Origin: Nitrospinota bacterium
GTDB lineage: Bacteria; Nitrospinota_A; UBA7883; JACRGQ01
Direction of reading: 5' to 3'
NCBI GenBank assembly: GCA_016217735.1
Contig: JACRGQ010000003.1
Coordinates: 1-64,000 of the forward strand
Length of the DNA: 64,000 nt
Shown here: positions 1-8,547 of the stretch, one piece after another
How positions within the stretch are numbered: position 1 is the stretch's first letter
Layout: the number at the start of each line of letters is the position of its first letter
Program-made: the position numbers and the translations under genes
The notes under the pieces: model-generated
The model's database searches: none
What the model was told of the DNA's origin: nothing
What the model saw: only the letters and a program-made list of their open reading frames with translations

Positions 1-124
1 CGACCGTCTCCGGCTCCGCCAGCGCGCCACCGGGATACTGCATGAGGAATGAAACGGTCAAAAACGCCGTCACAAACGGACGCGCCAACAATTTCTTTCC
101 CGTTGGAACAAATTTAAACTTCAT
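1..124 (-). CDS. Exported protein, N-terminal fragment (runs off the window)
   Basis: Reading leftward from ATG at 124 there are 41 open codons that continue past the edge of the window. The N-terminus is a clear Sec signal peptide: basic residues (KFK, GKK, R15), a hydrophobic stretch at about residues 17-30, then GGALA followed by EPE, which fits signal peptidase I cleavage after A36. A Shine-Dalgarno (AGGAAAGG) lies about 8 bases upstream of the ATG. An AT-rich 5' region holds a -10-like TATACT (minus strand, 205-200) and a palindrome at 164-183 that could be an operator. The mature protein is outside the window, so no function can be given beyond export. Confidence 0.7.
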   Translation of the reverse strand, partial: MKFKFVPTGKKLLARPFVTAFLTVSFLMQYPGGALAEPETV

Positions 125-163
125 GAAGCAATCCCTTTCCTGCGTTGACAACCATATTCAAGC

Positions 164-183
164 ATTCAATTAACTAATTGAAT
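164..183. promoter_or_regulatory. 20-bp AT-rich palindrome (possible operator)
   Basis: ATTCAATTA, two central bases (AC), then TAATTGAAT forms a perfect 9-bp inverted repeat. It lies 40 bases upstream of the start at 124 and just downstream of a TATACT -10 candidate (205-200, minus strand), where a repressor dimer would block transcription. The regulator is unknown. Confidence 0.45.
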
Positions 184-346
184 ATCAATACCTTCTGTAA
201 GTATATTTTGCACTCAAAATGCCGTTATGAAAACATTTTTTTATTATCGGGTTGCCGCAAATAAATCTCCCCGCAGTTGACATGGCCCCGGAATTTATTC
301 GGCCTCTTCTTGACGGAATGCGCTTTGGCGTGTACTCGACCCATAG

Positions 347-525
347 CCCGCTTTATTCACCGTAAAGCGGGTGCAAATGGCAAGTTTTTGAAAGAACGCG
401 GCGGGAAAGGATTTTTCGCGGAAGGCATACTTCAGTATGCCGACCAAGAAAAATACAAGCCAACGCGCAAAATTTCAAAAAATCGGCGTTTGCGGATTAT
501 TCATGGTTCCACCATGAATAATCCG
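347..525. repeat. Hairpin-rich intergenic element (three perfect stem-loops)
   Basis: The spacer from 125 to 614 carries no convincing gene. It holds three perfect stem-loops: 347-355/363-371 (CCCGCTTTA), 424-430/435-441 (GGCATAC) and 493-507/511-525 (CGGATTATTCATGGT, 15 bp with a 3-base loop). The density and perfection of the stems suggest a dispersed repetitive element or a structured RNA rather than chance. The 84-codon frame that runs through it (277-531) is probably a by-product. Whether it recurs elsewhere in the genome cannot be seen here. Confidence 0.6.
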
Positions 526-586
526 GGATAGGGCCGGCTATGACGGACAAAAGACGGCGGCTTATTTGAATTTACAATTCAAGGCC

Positions 587-610
587 CCATCCCCCGCGGA
601 ACGGGGATGG
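587..610 (-). terminator. Weak terminator-like hairpin after thyX
   Basis: CCATCCCC (587-594) pairs with GGGGATGG (603-610) across an 8-base loop, 5 bases beyond the thyX stop. No clean U-tract follows on the minus strand, so termination is only plausible. Confidence 0.35.
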
Positions 611-614
611 CGGC

Positions 615-1229
615 TCACCCCTGCGGAGTGAGCATGTCTTCGAAGACGGTGGGAGCGTGCGCGGCCAGCACCTTTAATATCTCTTCGCAAATGAGGCGGA
701 TTTCCCACTGCGCCCCCTTCTCCAGCCGCACTTCCAGGATGTGCCGCCATTCGCGGAAATTGGCGCTGATGACGATCTCGCTGGTGACGGCGTTCGGCAG
801 CACAAAGCGGGCGTCCTCTTTGCGGATGTCCAACGCCTTCAGCTTCGCGTAGGCGGTCCGGGCCTGCTCGATGAGGGTATTGAATACCGCCAGCGCTTCG
901 GAGTTCCCCTTGATGGACGGCGGAACGACGATTTGAAAATCGTCCTCGTTGACATATCGCTGCGATTGCTGCGAGAACGAGGCGACGCGGTGCCGCACAA
1001 TCTGATGCGTGAAGCTGCGCGATCCCCCCTTGATGCGGAAGGTGGCGCTGGCGTGCTCCAGTACGCTGTGGTGGCCGTTTTTCACCACCATGCGGATGAA
1101 CCGCTTGGAGGAATCGTCCGTCATTTTATCGAACGAGAGATAGCAGGTGCGCCCCGCCTCTTCGATCAGCCGTTCGGCATTCGGCGTTATCGCCAGCAGC
1201 TCTATTTGCGGCGCGGCTTCGATGCTCAC
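615..1229 (-). CDS. thyX: FAD-dependent thymidylate synthase ThyX
   Basis: Makes dTMP from dUMP using methylene-tetrahydrofolate and reduced flavin, replacing ThyA. The 204-residue product carries the ThyX signature RHRVASFSQQSQRY at residues 79-92 (RHRxxS...SxRY), which binds FAD and dUMP; length is normal for the family. Translation starts at GTG 1229. GGGGG lies further upstream than usual and GAGA directly precedes the GTG, so the ribosome site is weak. It is divergent from the nucleotidyltransferase at 1302, with 72 bases between the two starts holding promoter signals for both. No thyA-like gene is seen in the window. Confidence 0.95.
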   Translation of the reverse strand: MSIEAAPQIELLAITPNAERLIEEAGRTCYLSFDKMTDDSSKRFIRMVVKNGHHSVLEHASATFRIKGGSRSFTHQIVRHRVASFSQQSQRYVNEDDFQIVVPPSIKGNSEALAVFNTLIEQARTAYAKLKALDIRKEDARFVLPNAVTSEIVISANFREWRHILEVRLEKGAQWEIRLICEEILKVLAAHAPTVFEDMLTPQG

Positions 1230-1251
1230 TCTCTGGTTACCCCCGTTGAAA

Positions 1252-1295
1252 TGGTATAATCTCCGAACATGTTACACGATTTTGGGGCGGCGTAA
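1252..1295 (+). promoter_or_regulatory. Extended -10 promoter followed by an 8-codon leaderless mini-ORF
   Basis: TGG-TATAAT (1252-1260) is a perfect extended -10 element. Only 8 bases later ATG 1269 opens an 8-codon frame (MLHDFGAA, stop at 1293-1295) in the same frame as the nucleotidyltransferase whose ATG is at 1302. The mini-ORF could be translated without a leader and pass ribosomes on by reinitiation. That reading is an inference from spacing. Confidence 0.5.
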
Positions 1296-1301
1296 AACAA
1301 C

Positions 1302-2051
1302 ATGCAAGGCATGATTCTGGCCGCCGGTCTGGGCGAACGGTTGCGCCCCATGACCAACACCACCCCCAAACCGCTGTTCGATATCAGCGGCACCACGATG
1401 ATACGCAACGCCATCGGCTATCTGTACGCCCACGGCATCCGGCGTATCGCCATCAACCTCCACCACTTGGGCGGAATGATCAAGGACGACCTGAAAACCA
1501 GGCTCCCGCGCGACCTCACGCTCTGGTTCTTCGAAGAGCCGGTACTGCTCGGCACCGCCGGGGGGATAAAGGGATGCGAGCCGTTCCTGAAAAACGATGA
1601 ATTCATAGTGATAAACTCCGACATTCTGGCGAACTGCGACCTGCGCGCCGTCATCCGCGCACATCACGAAAAAAACGCGCTGGCGACGCTGGTGGTGCGC
1701 CCCAACCCCTCCCCCGCAACCATCGGCATTTTGGAAGAAGCGCCTGACGGCCGTCTGATGCGCTACCTCGGCGCGCGCCACCCGGACTATGCGGCGCTGG
1801 CCGCCGCGCCCGCGCCGATGATGTTCACCGGCATCCACGTCCTCTCCCCCGCCATTTTCGGTTACATTCCGGGTGGCAGACCTGTTAACATCTCGGTTGA
1901 AGTTTATCCGCCCCTGTTGGCCGCCGGCGCGCCGCTGCATACATTCGAATACGGCGGCTACTGGGCCGATATCGGCACGCCGGCCAGCTATCAGGCGGCC
2001 CAGAGCGACATAAACAACAAACTTTTTTCGCCATATGGGATACCGATATGA
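1302..2051 (+). CDS. Sugar-1-phosphate nucleotidyltransferase (MurU/RmlA-like)
   Basis: A 249-residue NTP_transferase enzyme that should couple an NTP to a sugar-1-phosphate. The N-terminus has the activating loop GLGERLRPMT (residues 9-18), then TPKPL, GTAGGI and the metal-site NSD segment (VINSDIL). Length and single-domain layout resemble MurU-type MurNAc-1-phosphate uridylyltransferases and short mannose-1-phosphate guanylyltransferases; the sugar cannot be decided from sequence. It heads a four-gene run in which each gene overlaps the next by 1-4 bases (dehydrogenase, lgt, rluD). ATG 1302 is favoured; ATG 1311 is also possible. Confidence 0.8.
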   Translation: MQGMILAAGLGERLRPMTNTTPKPLFDISGTTMIRNAIGYLYAHGIRRIAINLHHLGGMIKDDLKTRLPRDLTLWFFEEPVLLGTAGGIKGCEPFLKNDEFIVINSDILANCDLRAVIRAHHEKNALATLVVRPNPSPATIGILEEAPDGRLMRYLGARHPDYAALAAAPAPMMFTGIHVLSPAIFGYIPGGRPVNISVEVYPPLLAAGAPLHTFEYGGYWADIGTPASYQAAQSDINNKLFSPYGIPI

Positions 2052-3001
2052 AGGGACTTTATTTCAGCAACGGTAAACTGGCCTTCCGCACCGACCTGCC
2101 GATGCCGCAACGCAAGCCGGACGAGGCGCTCATCAAGGTGCTGAAGGCGGGCATCTGCCGCACCGATTTGGAAATCGCCGCGGGCTACATGGACTTCACC
2201 GGCGTGCCGGGACACGAGTTTGTGGGAACGGTGCAAGAAGCGGACGACAAGGGGTTGATCGGCGCGCGGGTGACCGGCGAGATCAACTGCGGCTGCGGCA
2301 AATGCGAATACTGCGAACGGGATGAGCAGGCGCACTGCCTGAGCCGAACCGTGCTTGGCATCGCCGGACGCGACGGCGCATTCGCCGAATACCTCACGCT
2401 GCCGGAGCGGAACCTGCACCAGATACCCGAATATATGAGCGATGCGGAAGCGGTCTTCATCGAGCCGTTGGCCGCCGCCTACCGCATCACGGAGCAGGTG
2501 CCGGTGCGCGGCATGGCCGTGCTGGTTCTGGGTGATGGCAAGCTGGGAATACTGATAGCTCAGGCATTGGAAGTTCTCAGGGCCAACGTTACGCTCTGCG
2601 GCCGCCATAAGAAAAAATTGGATATCTTGAAGGGGAAAAACATCGCCACGCTGTTGGAGGACGAACTGAAGCCGGGCAAGAAATACGATACAGTGGTGGA
2701 TGCCACCGGCCGCCCGGAAGGGGTAAGAACGGCGTTGCGGTTCGTGCGTCCGCGCGGCAACCTGATCCTTAAAACCACCATCGCCGCCCCCACGGCGGAG
2801 ATCGACCTCAATTACATCGTCATTAACGAAATCTCGGTTATCGGCTCACGCTGCGGACCGTTCGTTCACGCGCTGGCGCTGATGGAAACGGGGCAGGTAA
2901 CGCTGGAGCCGATGGTCGAGGCATCCTACCCGCTGGAAGACGGACTGAAAGCGTTTGAACACGCCGCCCGCCCCGGCGCGCTGAAAGTGCTGGTCGGCTG
3001 A
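2048..3001 (+). CDS. Zinc-dependent medium-chain alcohol dehydrogenase
   Basis: A 317-residue MDR-family NAD(P)-dependent dehydrogenase. Catalytic zinc ligands are visible as C37, H56-E57 (GHE) and E139; the structural zinc site is C83, C86, C89 and C97. The Rossmann motif GDGKLG follows at about residues 162-167. The protein is a little shorter than typical ADHs (about 340). The start overlaps the preceding stop (ATGA at 2048-2051), implying translational coupling. The substrate is unknown; its place beside a sugar nucleotidyltransferase hints at a polyol or sugar alcohol but does not prove it. Confidence 0.85.
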   Translation: MKGLYFSNGKLAFRTDLPMPQRKPDEALIKVLKAGICRTDLEIAAGYMDFTGVPGHEFVGTVQEADDKGLIGARVTGEINCGCGKCEYCERDEQAHCLSRTVLGIAGRDGAFAEYLTLPERNLHQIPEYMSDAEAVFIEPLAAAYRITEQVPVRGMAVLVLGDGKLGILIAQALEVLRANVTLCGRHKKKLDILKGKNIATLLEDELKPGKKYDTVVDATGRPEGVRTALRFVRPRGNLILKTTIAAPTAEIDLNYIVINEISVIGSRCGPFVHALALMETGQVTLEPMVEASYPLEDGLKAFEHAARPGALKVLVG

Positions 3002-3762
3002 TGCTGCCGGTACTTATACAGATAGGCCCCATAAAACTTTTCACCTACGGCCTGATGGCGGCCACCGGTCTGTTAGTGGGGGTAACGCTTGCCGCCCGCC
3101 GCGCGGAAAAAGAGGGGATCAACGGCGGCCTGATCGCCGACCTCGGTTTTTACGTCATCATCGCGGCCATCGTTGGTTCCCGCCTGATGTACGTGCTGGT
3201 GGAATATCCGGCATACATCGCCGAACCGCTGCGCATATTCAAGCTATGGGAAGGGGGGCTGGTCTTTTACGGCGGCTTCATCGCCTGCGTGCCGGTGGTC
3301 TGGTGGTTCATCGATAAGCATAAGCTCCCGTTCTGGAAGGTGGCGGATATTCTGGCCCCCTATCTGGCGCTGGCGCATGCCATCGGGCGGCTCGGCTGCT
3401 TGGCGGCCGGTTGCTGCTACGGCAGGCCGACCGATTCGTGGGTGGGCATTGTGTTCACCAATCCCGCCGGTCTTGCCCCCCTGGGGGTGCCGCTGTATCC
3501 CACGCAGATTTTCGACTCGCTCAACGAGTTCGCCATTTTCCTCATCCTGCTGGCGATGCGGCGGCATAAGAAGTTCGACGGACAGCTTATGATCGGCTGG
3601 ATAACCCTCTACTCATTTGGGCGTTTTATCGTGGAATATTTCCGCGGCGATCCGCGCGGACAATTTTTGGGCCTTTCACTAAGCACCTCGCAGGGAATCG
3701 CCATCATCGGTTTCGCGTGCGGGCTTATTTTGCTCTATCGCGGATTCAGGAGGGCCGGATGA
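3001..3762 (+). CDS. lgt: Prolipoprotein diacylglyceryl transferase Lgt
   Basis: Integral membrane enzyme that transfers diacylglycerol from phosphatidylglycerol to the lipobox cysteine of prolipoproteins. The 253-residue product has several hydrophobic segments and the Lgt signature HAIGRLGCLAAGCCYG at residues 126-141, the cysteine-rich variant found outside classic enterobacterial Lgt. The ATG at 3001 overlaps the preceding TGA by one base. Substrates in the window include the two cytochrome lipoproteins (LAAC, IAAC) and the BamD-like protein (IGAC). Confidence 0.95.
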   Translation: MLPVLIQIGPIKLFTYGLMAATGLLVGVTLAARRAEKEGINGGLIADLGFYVIIAAIVGSRLMYVLVEYPAYIAEPLRIFKLWEGGLVFYGGFIACVPVVWWFIDKHKLPFWKVADILAPYLALAHAIGRLGCLAAGCCYGRPTDSWVGIVFTNPAGLAPLGVPLYPTQIFDSLNEFAIFLILLAMRRHKKFDGQLMIGWITLYSFGRFIVEYFRGDPRGQFLGLSLSTSQGIAIIGFACGLILLYRGFRRAG

Positions 3763-4682
3763 ACAATCGGATCGTTGTCGCCGTGCGGGAGGCGGAGGAC
3801 GGAGAGCGGCTGGACAAATTTTTAACGGAAAGACTCCCGGAGCTTTCCCGCAGCGCCGTTCAGCGGCTTATCGAAAAAGGGCTGGTTACGTTGGCGGGCC
3901 AGCCGGTGCCATCCCGCCACAAGACTGTCGCCGGCGAGGAGTTCGCGGTGGAAATTCCGCCGCCGGAACCGCTGGACGCCGAGGCGGAAGATATCCCGCT
4001 CGACATCGTTTACGAGGACGAACATATCGTAATCATCAACAAGGCTTCGGGCATGGTGGTGCATCCCGCCAAGGGGCATGTGCATGGCACGCTGGTGAAC
4101 GCGCTGTTGGGGCATTGCGAGGGGCTTTCCGGCATCGGCGGCACGGTCCGTCCCGGCATCGTCCACCGCATCGACAAGGAAACCACCGGCCTGCTGGCGG
4201 TGGCCAAGAACGACGTTGCCCACGCCGCGCTTTCAGAACAGTTGAAAACCCGCGCGATGGGGCGCGAATATTTGGGGGTTATCCGCGGCGTCATTACGCC
4301 GCCCGCGGGAACCATCAACAAGCCAATCGGCCGCCATCCGCTCTACCGCAAAAAGATGTCGGTGAAAACCAACTTTCCACGTGACGCGGTGACGCTATAC
4401 GAAACGCTGGAAACCTACCGCGGAGCCGCCTTGGTGCGGTTGAAGCTCAAAACCGGCCGCACACACCAGATACGGGTACACATGTCGGCCGTGGGACATC
4501 CGTTGCTGGGAGATTCGCTCTACGGCAAGGAAAAGTCCAAGCTGATAGGGCGGCCCGCCCTGCACGCCGAAACGCTTACGCTGGTACACCCCGTCACCGG
4601 CGAAACAATGCGCTTCACCGCGCCGCTCCCGGTGGACTTTACCGCGCTTCTGGAAAAATTGCGCGGCGGGACGGTTTCATAG
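3759..4682 (+). CDS. rluD: RluD-family 23S rRNA pseudouridine synthase
   Basis: Converts uridines to pseudouridine in large-subunit rRNA. The product (307 residues from ATG 3759) has an N-terminal S4 RNA-binding domain (about 17-65) and the RluA/RluD catalytic motif GIVHRIDKETTG with catalytic Asp139. The start was set at 3759 because AGGAGG lies 5 bases upstream and the ATGA overlaps the lgt stop. RluC or another RluA-family target cannot be ruled out, but an S4 domain with this length suits RluD. Confidence 0.88.
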   Translation: MNNRIVVAVREAEDGERLDKFLTERLPELSRSAVQRLIEKGLVTLAGQPVPSRHKTVAGEEFAVEIPPPEPLDAEAEDIPLDIVYEDEHIVIINKASGMVVHPAKGHVHGTLVNALLGHCEGLSGIGGTVRPGIVHRIDKETTGLLAVAKNDVAHAALSEQLKTRAMGREYLGVIRGVITPPAGTINKPIGRHPLYRKKMSVKTNFPRDAVTLYETLETYRGAALVRLKLKTGRTHQIRVHMSAVGHPLLGDSLYGKEKSKLIGRPALHAETLTLVHPVTGETMRFTAPLPVDFTALLEKLRGGTVS

Positions 4683-4719
4683 GGGTATTACCGCGCCGGA
4701 CTGTTAAAATAATGCCGTT

Positions 4720-7700
4720 ATGAATAAGGTGCTCAGCCGAATCCGAATGGCCGCCGCCATCGCGGCGCTTGCCGGAGCGGGTGGTTTTGGGGCGATGGAA
4801 CTCGCCAAGTCGCGCATCGACCCCAACGGCTACCGGGAGCGGATAACCGGGGAGATCGCGCGGACATCGGGCATTCAGGCCGGCTTCGAGCGGCTGGAGT
4901 GGCTGCCGTACCGCCCCGGCGTAGCGGCTATTATCCCCACGTTGCGCAAGAACGGCGTGGATATCCGCGCTGGCCGGCTGGAGGCGGTCATTTCGCTGCC
5001 GTCGCTGCTGTTCGGACCGCCCCGTCTCTCCCGGCTTTCCATCGACGGCCTTGTGCTGACCGCCGAGCGGGACGAAGAAGGACTCTGGAATCTCGCTCAA
5101 CTGTTCACCAACGGCCGGAAAGACGGCGGAGCGCTGACGCCGCCGAATAACGTGGTGATAACCAATGCCAATGTGGTTATTTTGGATGCCTATGCCCCAC
5201 GCCATGCCCCCGTTCTTGATGAACGGCGTCAAACGGTCTTCGACGACCGCGCGGCGAAGGATTATTTTGAAGGGGGAAATAATGCGCGTGACCGCGAGCC
5301 GCGGCTTACCCCGGCGGAGCCGGTCAGCCCGTTGAGCCTCTATATTCCTCCGGCGGCGGCCGACCCGCCAAAACAGGCGAACGATGAACCGCCCCCGCCA
5401 AAGCTGCTGCTGCTGCGCGGAGTTAACCTGCATTTCCATGGCGGCGGATGGGTGCTCCCCACCTCCCTTCAATTAGAGGCGGAACTGATCGACCCCGCAT
5501 TGCGGAAAAACCCGCTCTATCGCCGTCTCAAGCCGGGAAGAATGGAGCTTTCCCTTAAAAGCCGCGTGGGCGCTCCCGGCTGGAATTGGGATCGCGCGAT
5601 GACAAAGGGAACCGTCATGGTCGATTCGGTCTATTCCGGCAGTTTCGATGCGTACCTGGCCAACCTGCTGCCTGAGCACTATTCCCACAAAATCTACGCG
5701 TTCGATTTCAAATTCAATGGACGCCCGTCGGAGGAATTAGCTTTTAACGGGTCACTATCCGCCCGCCCGGTCGAACAAGCGGCCGGCCCGATGTTTTCCT
5801 CCGGTTTCGGGCGCGAGTTCCGCCGGTTCAATATCACCGGCGCCATCAGGCCCAACAGGATCACGCTCGACCACGTCGAGGTATACCTTCCTGAAGCCCG
5901 GCTTGACATGCGTATGGAAATCGCCAATTACCGCAAGCCCGACCCGGATATCAGCTTTCGGGCCGACACCTCGTTCATCGAGCTTGAAAAGCTGGATCGC
6001 CTGATCCCGCCCGCTTATCTAAACGACCCGGCGGCGCAAATGATCCGCAAGAGCATGCGCGGCGGCCGTTTCAGGGTATCCGGCCTTTCGTTCAACGGCC
6101 CCTATAGCGCGTTCTTACGCATTGCGGAACCGGAGAACATGGAGCGGATAGCGGGCCGGCTGGAAGTGGAAGACGCGGGCTTCCTCATGGCGGGAATGAA
6201 GCAACCGGTGGAGAAAATCAAAGGCGTGATCGACATCAAAGGGAACCAGCTTTTTTTCCAGGACCTTTCCGCCGTCCACGGCCACAGCGCCATCGCCAAG
6301 TGTGGCGGCTCCATTACCGGGCTGCGCACGAACCCATATTTGAAAGCCGTGATCGTGGCGGACATGGATATTGCCGAGCTGCGCGATGAGGCGGTGGCGC
6401 GCATCGCCTCGAAAAAGCTGGACGAACTGATCGAGCCGGTGCGAAACGTTGCGGGAACCGCGCGCGCCACCGTGAATGTGGAGGCGTATCCGCTGGAACA
6501 ACGGCTCACGGAGTTGGACGCCGACCTCCTCTTTACGAACGTCAGTTTCCGCCACGAACAGTTCAAGGTGCCGGTTTCGGAATTTAACGGCATATTTCAT
6601 GTGACCCCAACCGTCATCGAAATAAAGGACGCCGCCTTTAACGTGGAGGGGAGCGCCATCACCGTCAGCGGCGCGGTGCGCCGGTATGCGGAACCGGAAT
6701 ACGATATGGATCTGAAAATAAACATCGCGGGCGGCATCCCGCGCATGGCGGAAAGCCCCCTGTTTGACGAGCGGTGGCGGAAGGGGGTCACGGGAAACAT
6801 CGCGGGAAGTCTCGCCCTTTCCGGCACGGTGGAGAACCTTGCCTTCCGCGAAGAGCTGAACCTCACGCAAGCCGGCATAAAACTTCCGAAGTTTGTGGAC
6901 AAGCAGCCCGGCCATTCCCTGAACGTGGCCGCCAACGGAACGCTGCAAAGAGGCAACAGCCTCACCATCGAGGAAGGGCGCATCGATTTTGGCAATTCCC
7001 ATATCCGTTTTCACGGCACGGCGCCTGACATGCGCACGTGGAAGGCCTATGCCTTCGACGCGAACGTGGATATGCTCGATTTGGGCGATGGACCCGCTTA
7101 TGTCAAGGATTTCAAGAAAGGGGCCGTGGCGGGCCAGATAAAAGGGAAAATACGCGTCACTGATGGCGGAAAGGCGCCGGCGGCCGCCGGTACCCTGAAT
7201 GTCAAGATCGGGCATCTTGATCTGGCGCAGTTGGAACGCCTGAAACAGGAGTTACCGATGTTCGGTCATCTGAAGCTGGAGGGACGCGCCACCGGGGATG
7301 TGTCGATCCAATTTGCACCGGGACTGCTGCCAAAACTCCGCGGCTGGGTGCGCGGTGAAAAGGTCGGCTTTTACACAATGCTCCCCAACAAGTTCCAGGA
7401 TTTGAGCGGCCGGATTGCGCTGAAGGGGAATACGATCAGTTTTGCCGATATCCCGTTCACCAGCGGCAATTCATCCGGCGAGGCCAGCGGCTCCGTGCTC
7501 ATACACAAAAAGCCGGTCTTCAAGCTGGATGTGCGGGCTAAAAACCTCGATCTGGCCGACGTGGTCTGGCTGGAAGGGGCTCCCGACCCCTGGTGGTCCG
7601 AGGAGCCGCTCTTTTATACCGATCTCATCCTTACGGCCCGTTCAAACTCCGGTACGCTTGCCAGCATTCCCTATGATGACCTTGACCTCGATATGCGCTA

Positions 7701-8505
7701 TTACCGCGACCGGTTCACCTTCAAGATGCTGCGCTTCAGTTCATATCAGGGTATATGCGAGGCAACGGGCACCTTGAACGTGGAGCCGCGCCAGCCGCTG
7801 TTTACCACCCAAATGAAAGTGACCGGGATTGAGCTGGAATCCCTGATAAAGAATTTCTGGCCGAAAATGGACAAGGTGACCGGCAAACTGGCGGCGGAAG
7901 GAAGCTTTAGCGGCGAAGGGCTGTTATGGAAAGACCTCCGCCGAACGCTGAACGGAACCGTACGCTTCGAAACGGTGGACGGCCTTGTGGAACAGTTCGC
8001 CGGGGTAGCCGGCATTTTTTCCGTGATCAACGTGGCCCCGTTATTCGAAAAACAGGCCGACCGCCAGAAAGGAAACGGCCTGCGGTACGACAGTATCACG
8101 GGAACGATGACGATCAAGGACGGTGTGGGACATACCGGCGATCTCGTGATGGAGGGGCGCGCGGTGCGGATGTCGGCCGCGGGGGACTTCCGCTTCAACG
8201 ATGGCACGGTGAAGCTCCTTATCGGCGTAAAACCGTTTACTTCGGTTGACTCGATCATTTCCAACATTCCGTTGGCGGGCACGCTGCTCACCGGCGAGCA
8301 GAAATCGCTTATCGTCTCTTATTACGACCTGACCGGGCCGATGGACGCGCCAGTGGCCACGGCGGTGCCGGGCGAATCCGTGGCGCGAACCGTTTTGGGA
8401 ATTTTCCAGAGAGCCTTGGAGGCTCCGGCCAAAGCCCTCTCCACCGAAAAAGAGCTGGGAAAACTGCGGGAAAAGCGCAATGGAAAAAATCCGGGGAAAA
8501 ACTAA
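4720..8505 (+). CDS. Large AsmA/YhdP-like envelope protein
   Basis: A 1261-residue single protein with one N-terminal membrane anchor (about residues 8-27) followed by long beta-rich sequence and an AsmA-type C-terminal region (about 1060-1220, TGTMTIKDGVG... and SNIPLAGTLLTG). AsmA, YhdP and TamB relatives form periplasmic grooves that move phospholipid between membranes or help outer-membrane assembly. Size and the C-terminal region fit YhdP-like proteins. TGT-TAAAAT (4702-4710) lies 9 bases before the ATG and no Shine-Dalgarno is visible, so the mRNA may be leaderless. Specific role not decided. Confidence 0.8.
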   Translation: MNKVLSRIRMAAAIAALAGAGGFGAMELAKSRIDPNGYRERITGEIARTSGIQAGFERLEWLPYRPGVAAIIPTLRKNGVDIRAGRLEAVISLPSLLFGPPRLSRLSIDGLVLTAERDEEGLWNLAQLFTNGRKDGGALTPPNNVVITNANVVILDAYAPRHAPVLDERRQTVFDDRAAKDYFEGGNNARDREPRLTPAEPVSPLSLYIPPAAADPPKQANDEPPPPKLLLLRGVNLHFHGGGWVLPTSLQLEAELIDPALRKNPLYRRLKPGRMELSLKSRVGAPGWNWDRAMTKGTVMVDSVYSGSFDAYLANLLPEHYSHKIYAFDFKFNGRPSEELAFNGSLSARPVEQAAGPMFSSGFGREFRRFNITGAIRPNRITLDHVEVYLPEARLDMRMEIANYRKPDPDISFRADTSFIELEKLDRLIPPAYLNDPAAQMIRKSMRGGRFRVSGLSFNGPYSAFLRIAEPENMERIAGRLEVEDAGFLMAGMKQPVEKIKGVIDIKGNQLFFQDLSAVHGHSAIAKCGGSITGLRTNPYLKAVIVADMDIAELRDEAVARIASKKLDELIEPVRNVAGTARATVNVEAYPLEQRLTELDADLLFTNVSFRHEQFKVPVSEFNGIFHVTPTVIEIKDAAFNVEGSAITVSGAVRRYAEPEYDMDLKINIAGGIPRMAESPLFDERWRKGVTGNIAGSLALSGTVENLAFREELNLTQAGIKLPKFVDKQPGHSLNVAANGTLQRGNSLTIEEGRIDFGNSHIRFHGTAPDMRTWKAYAFDANVDMLDLGDGPAYVKDFKKGAVAGQIKGKIRVTDGGKAPAAAGTLNVKIGHLDLAQLERLKQELPMFGHLKLEGRATGDVSIQFAPGLLPKLRGWVRGEKVGFYTMLPNKFQDLSGRIALKGNTISFADIPFTSGNSSGEASGSVLIHKKPVFKLDVRAKNLDLADVVWLEGAPDPWWSEEPLFYTDLILTARSNSGTLASIPYDDLDLDMRYYRDRFTFKMLRFSSYQGICEATGTLNVEPRQPLFTTQMKVTGIELESLIKNFWPKMDKVTGKLAAEGSFSGEGLLWKDLRRTLNGTVRFETVDGLVEQFAGVAGIFSVINVAPLFEKQADRQKGNGLRYDSITGTMTIKDGVGHTGDLVMEGRAVRMSAAGDFRFNDGTVKLLIGVKPFTSVDSIISNIPLAGTLLTGEQKSLIVSYYDLTGPMDAPVATAVPGESVARTVLGIFQRALEAPAKALSTEKELGKLREKRNGKNPGKN

Positions 8506-8547
8506 AACCTGTCTTAACGCCCGCCGCTGATGCTAAAATTCGAACGT

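Noticed and set aside
277-531. 84-codon frame through the hairpin-rich spacer before thyX
   Set aside because: It has no ribosome site and its sequence is dictated by the hairpins; I treat it as a by-product of the repeat.
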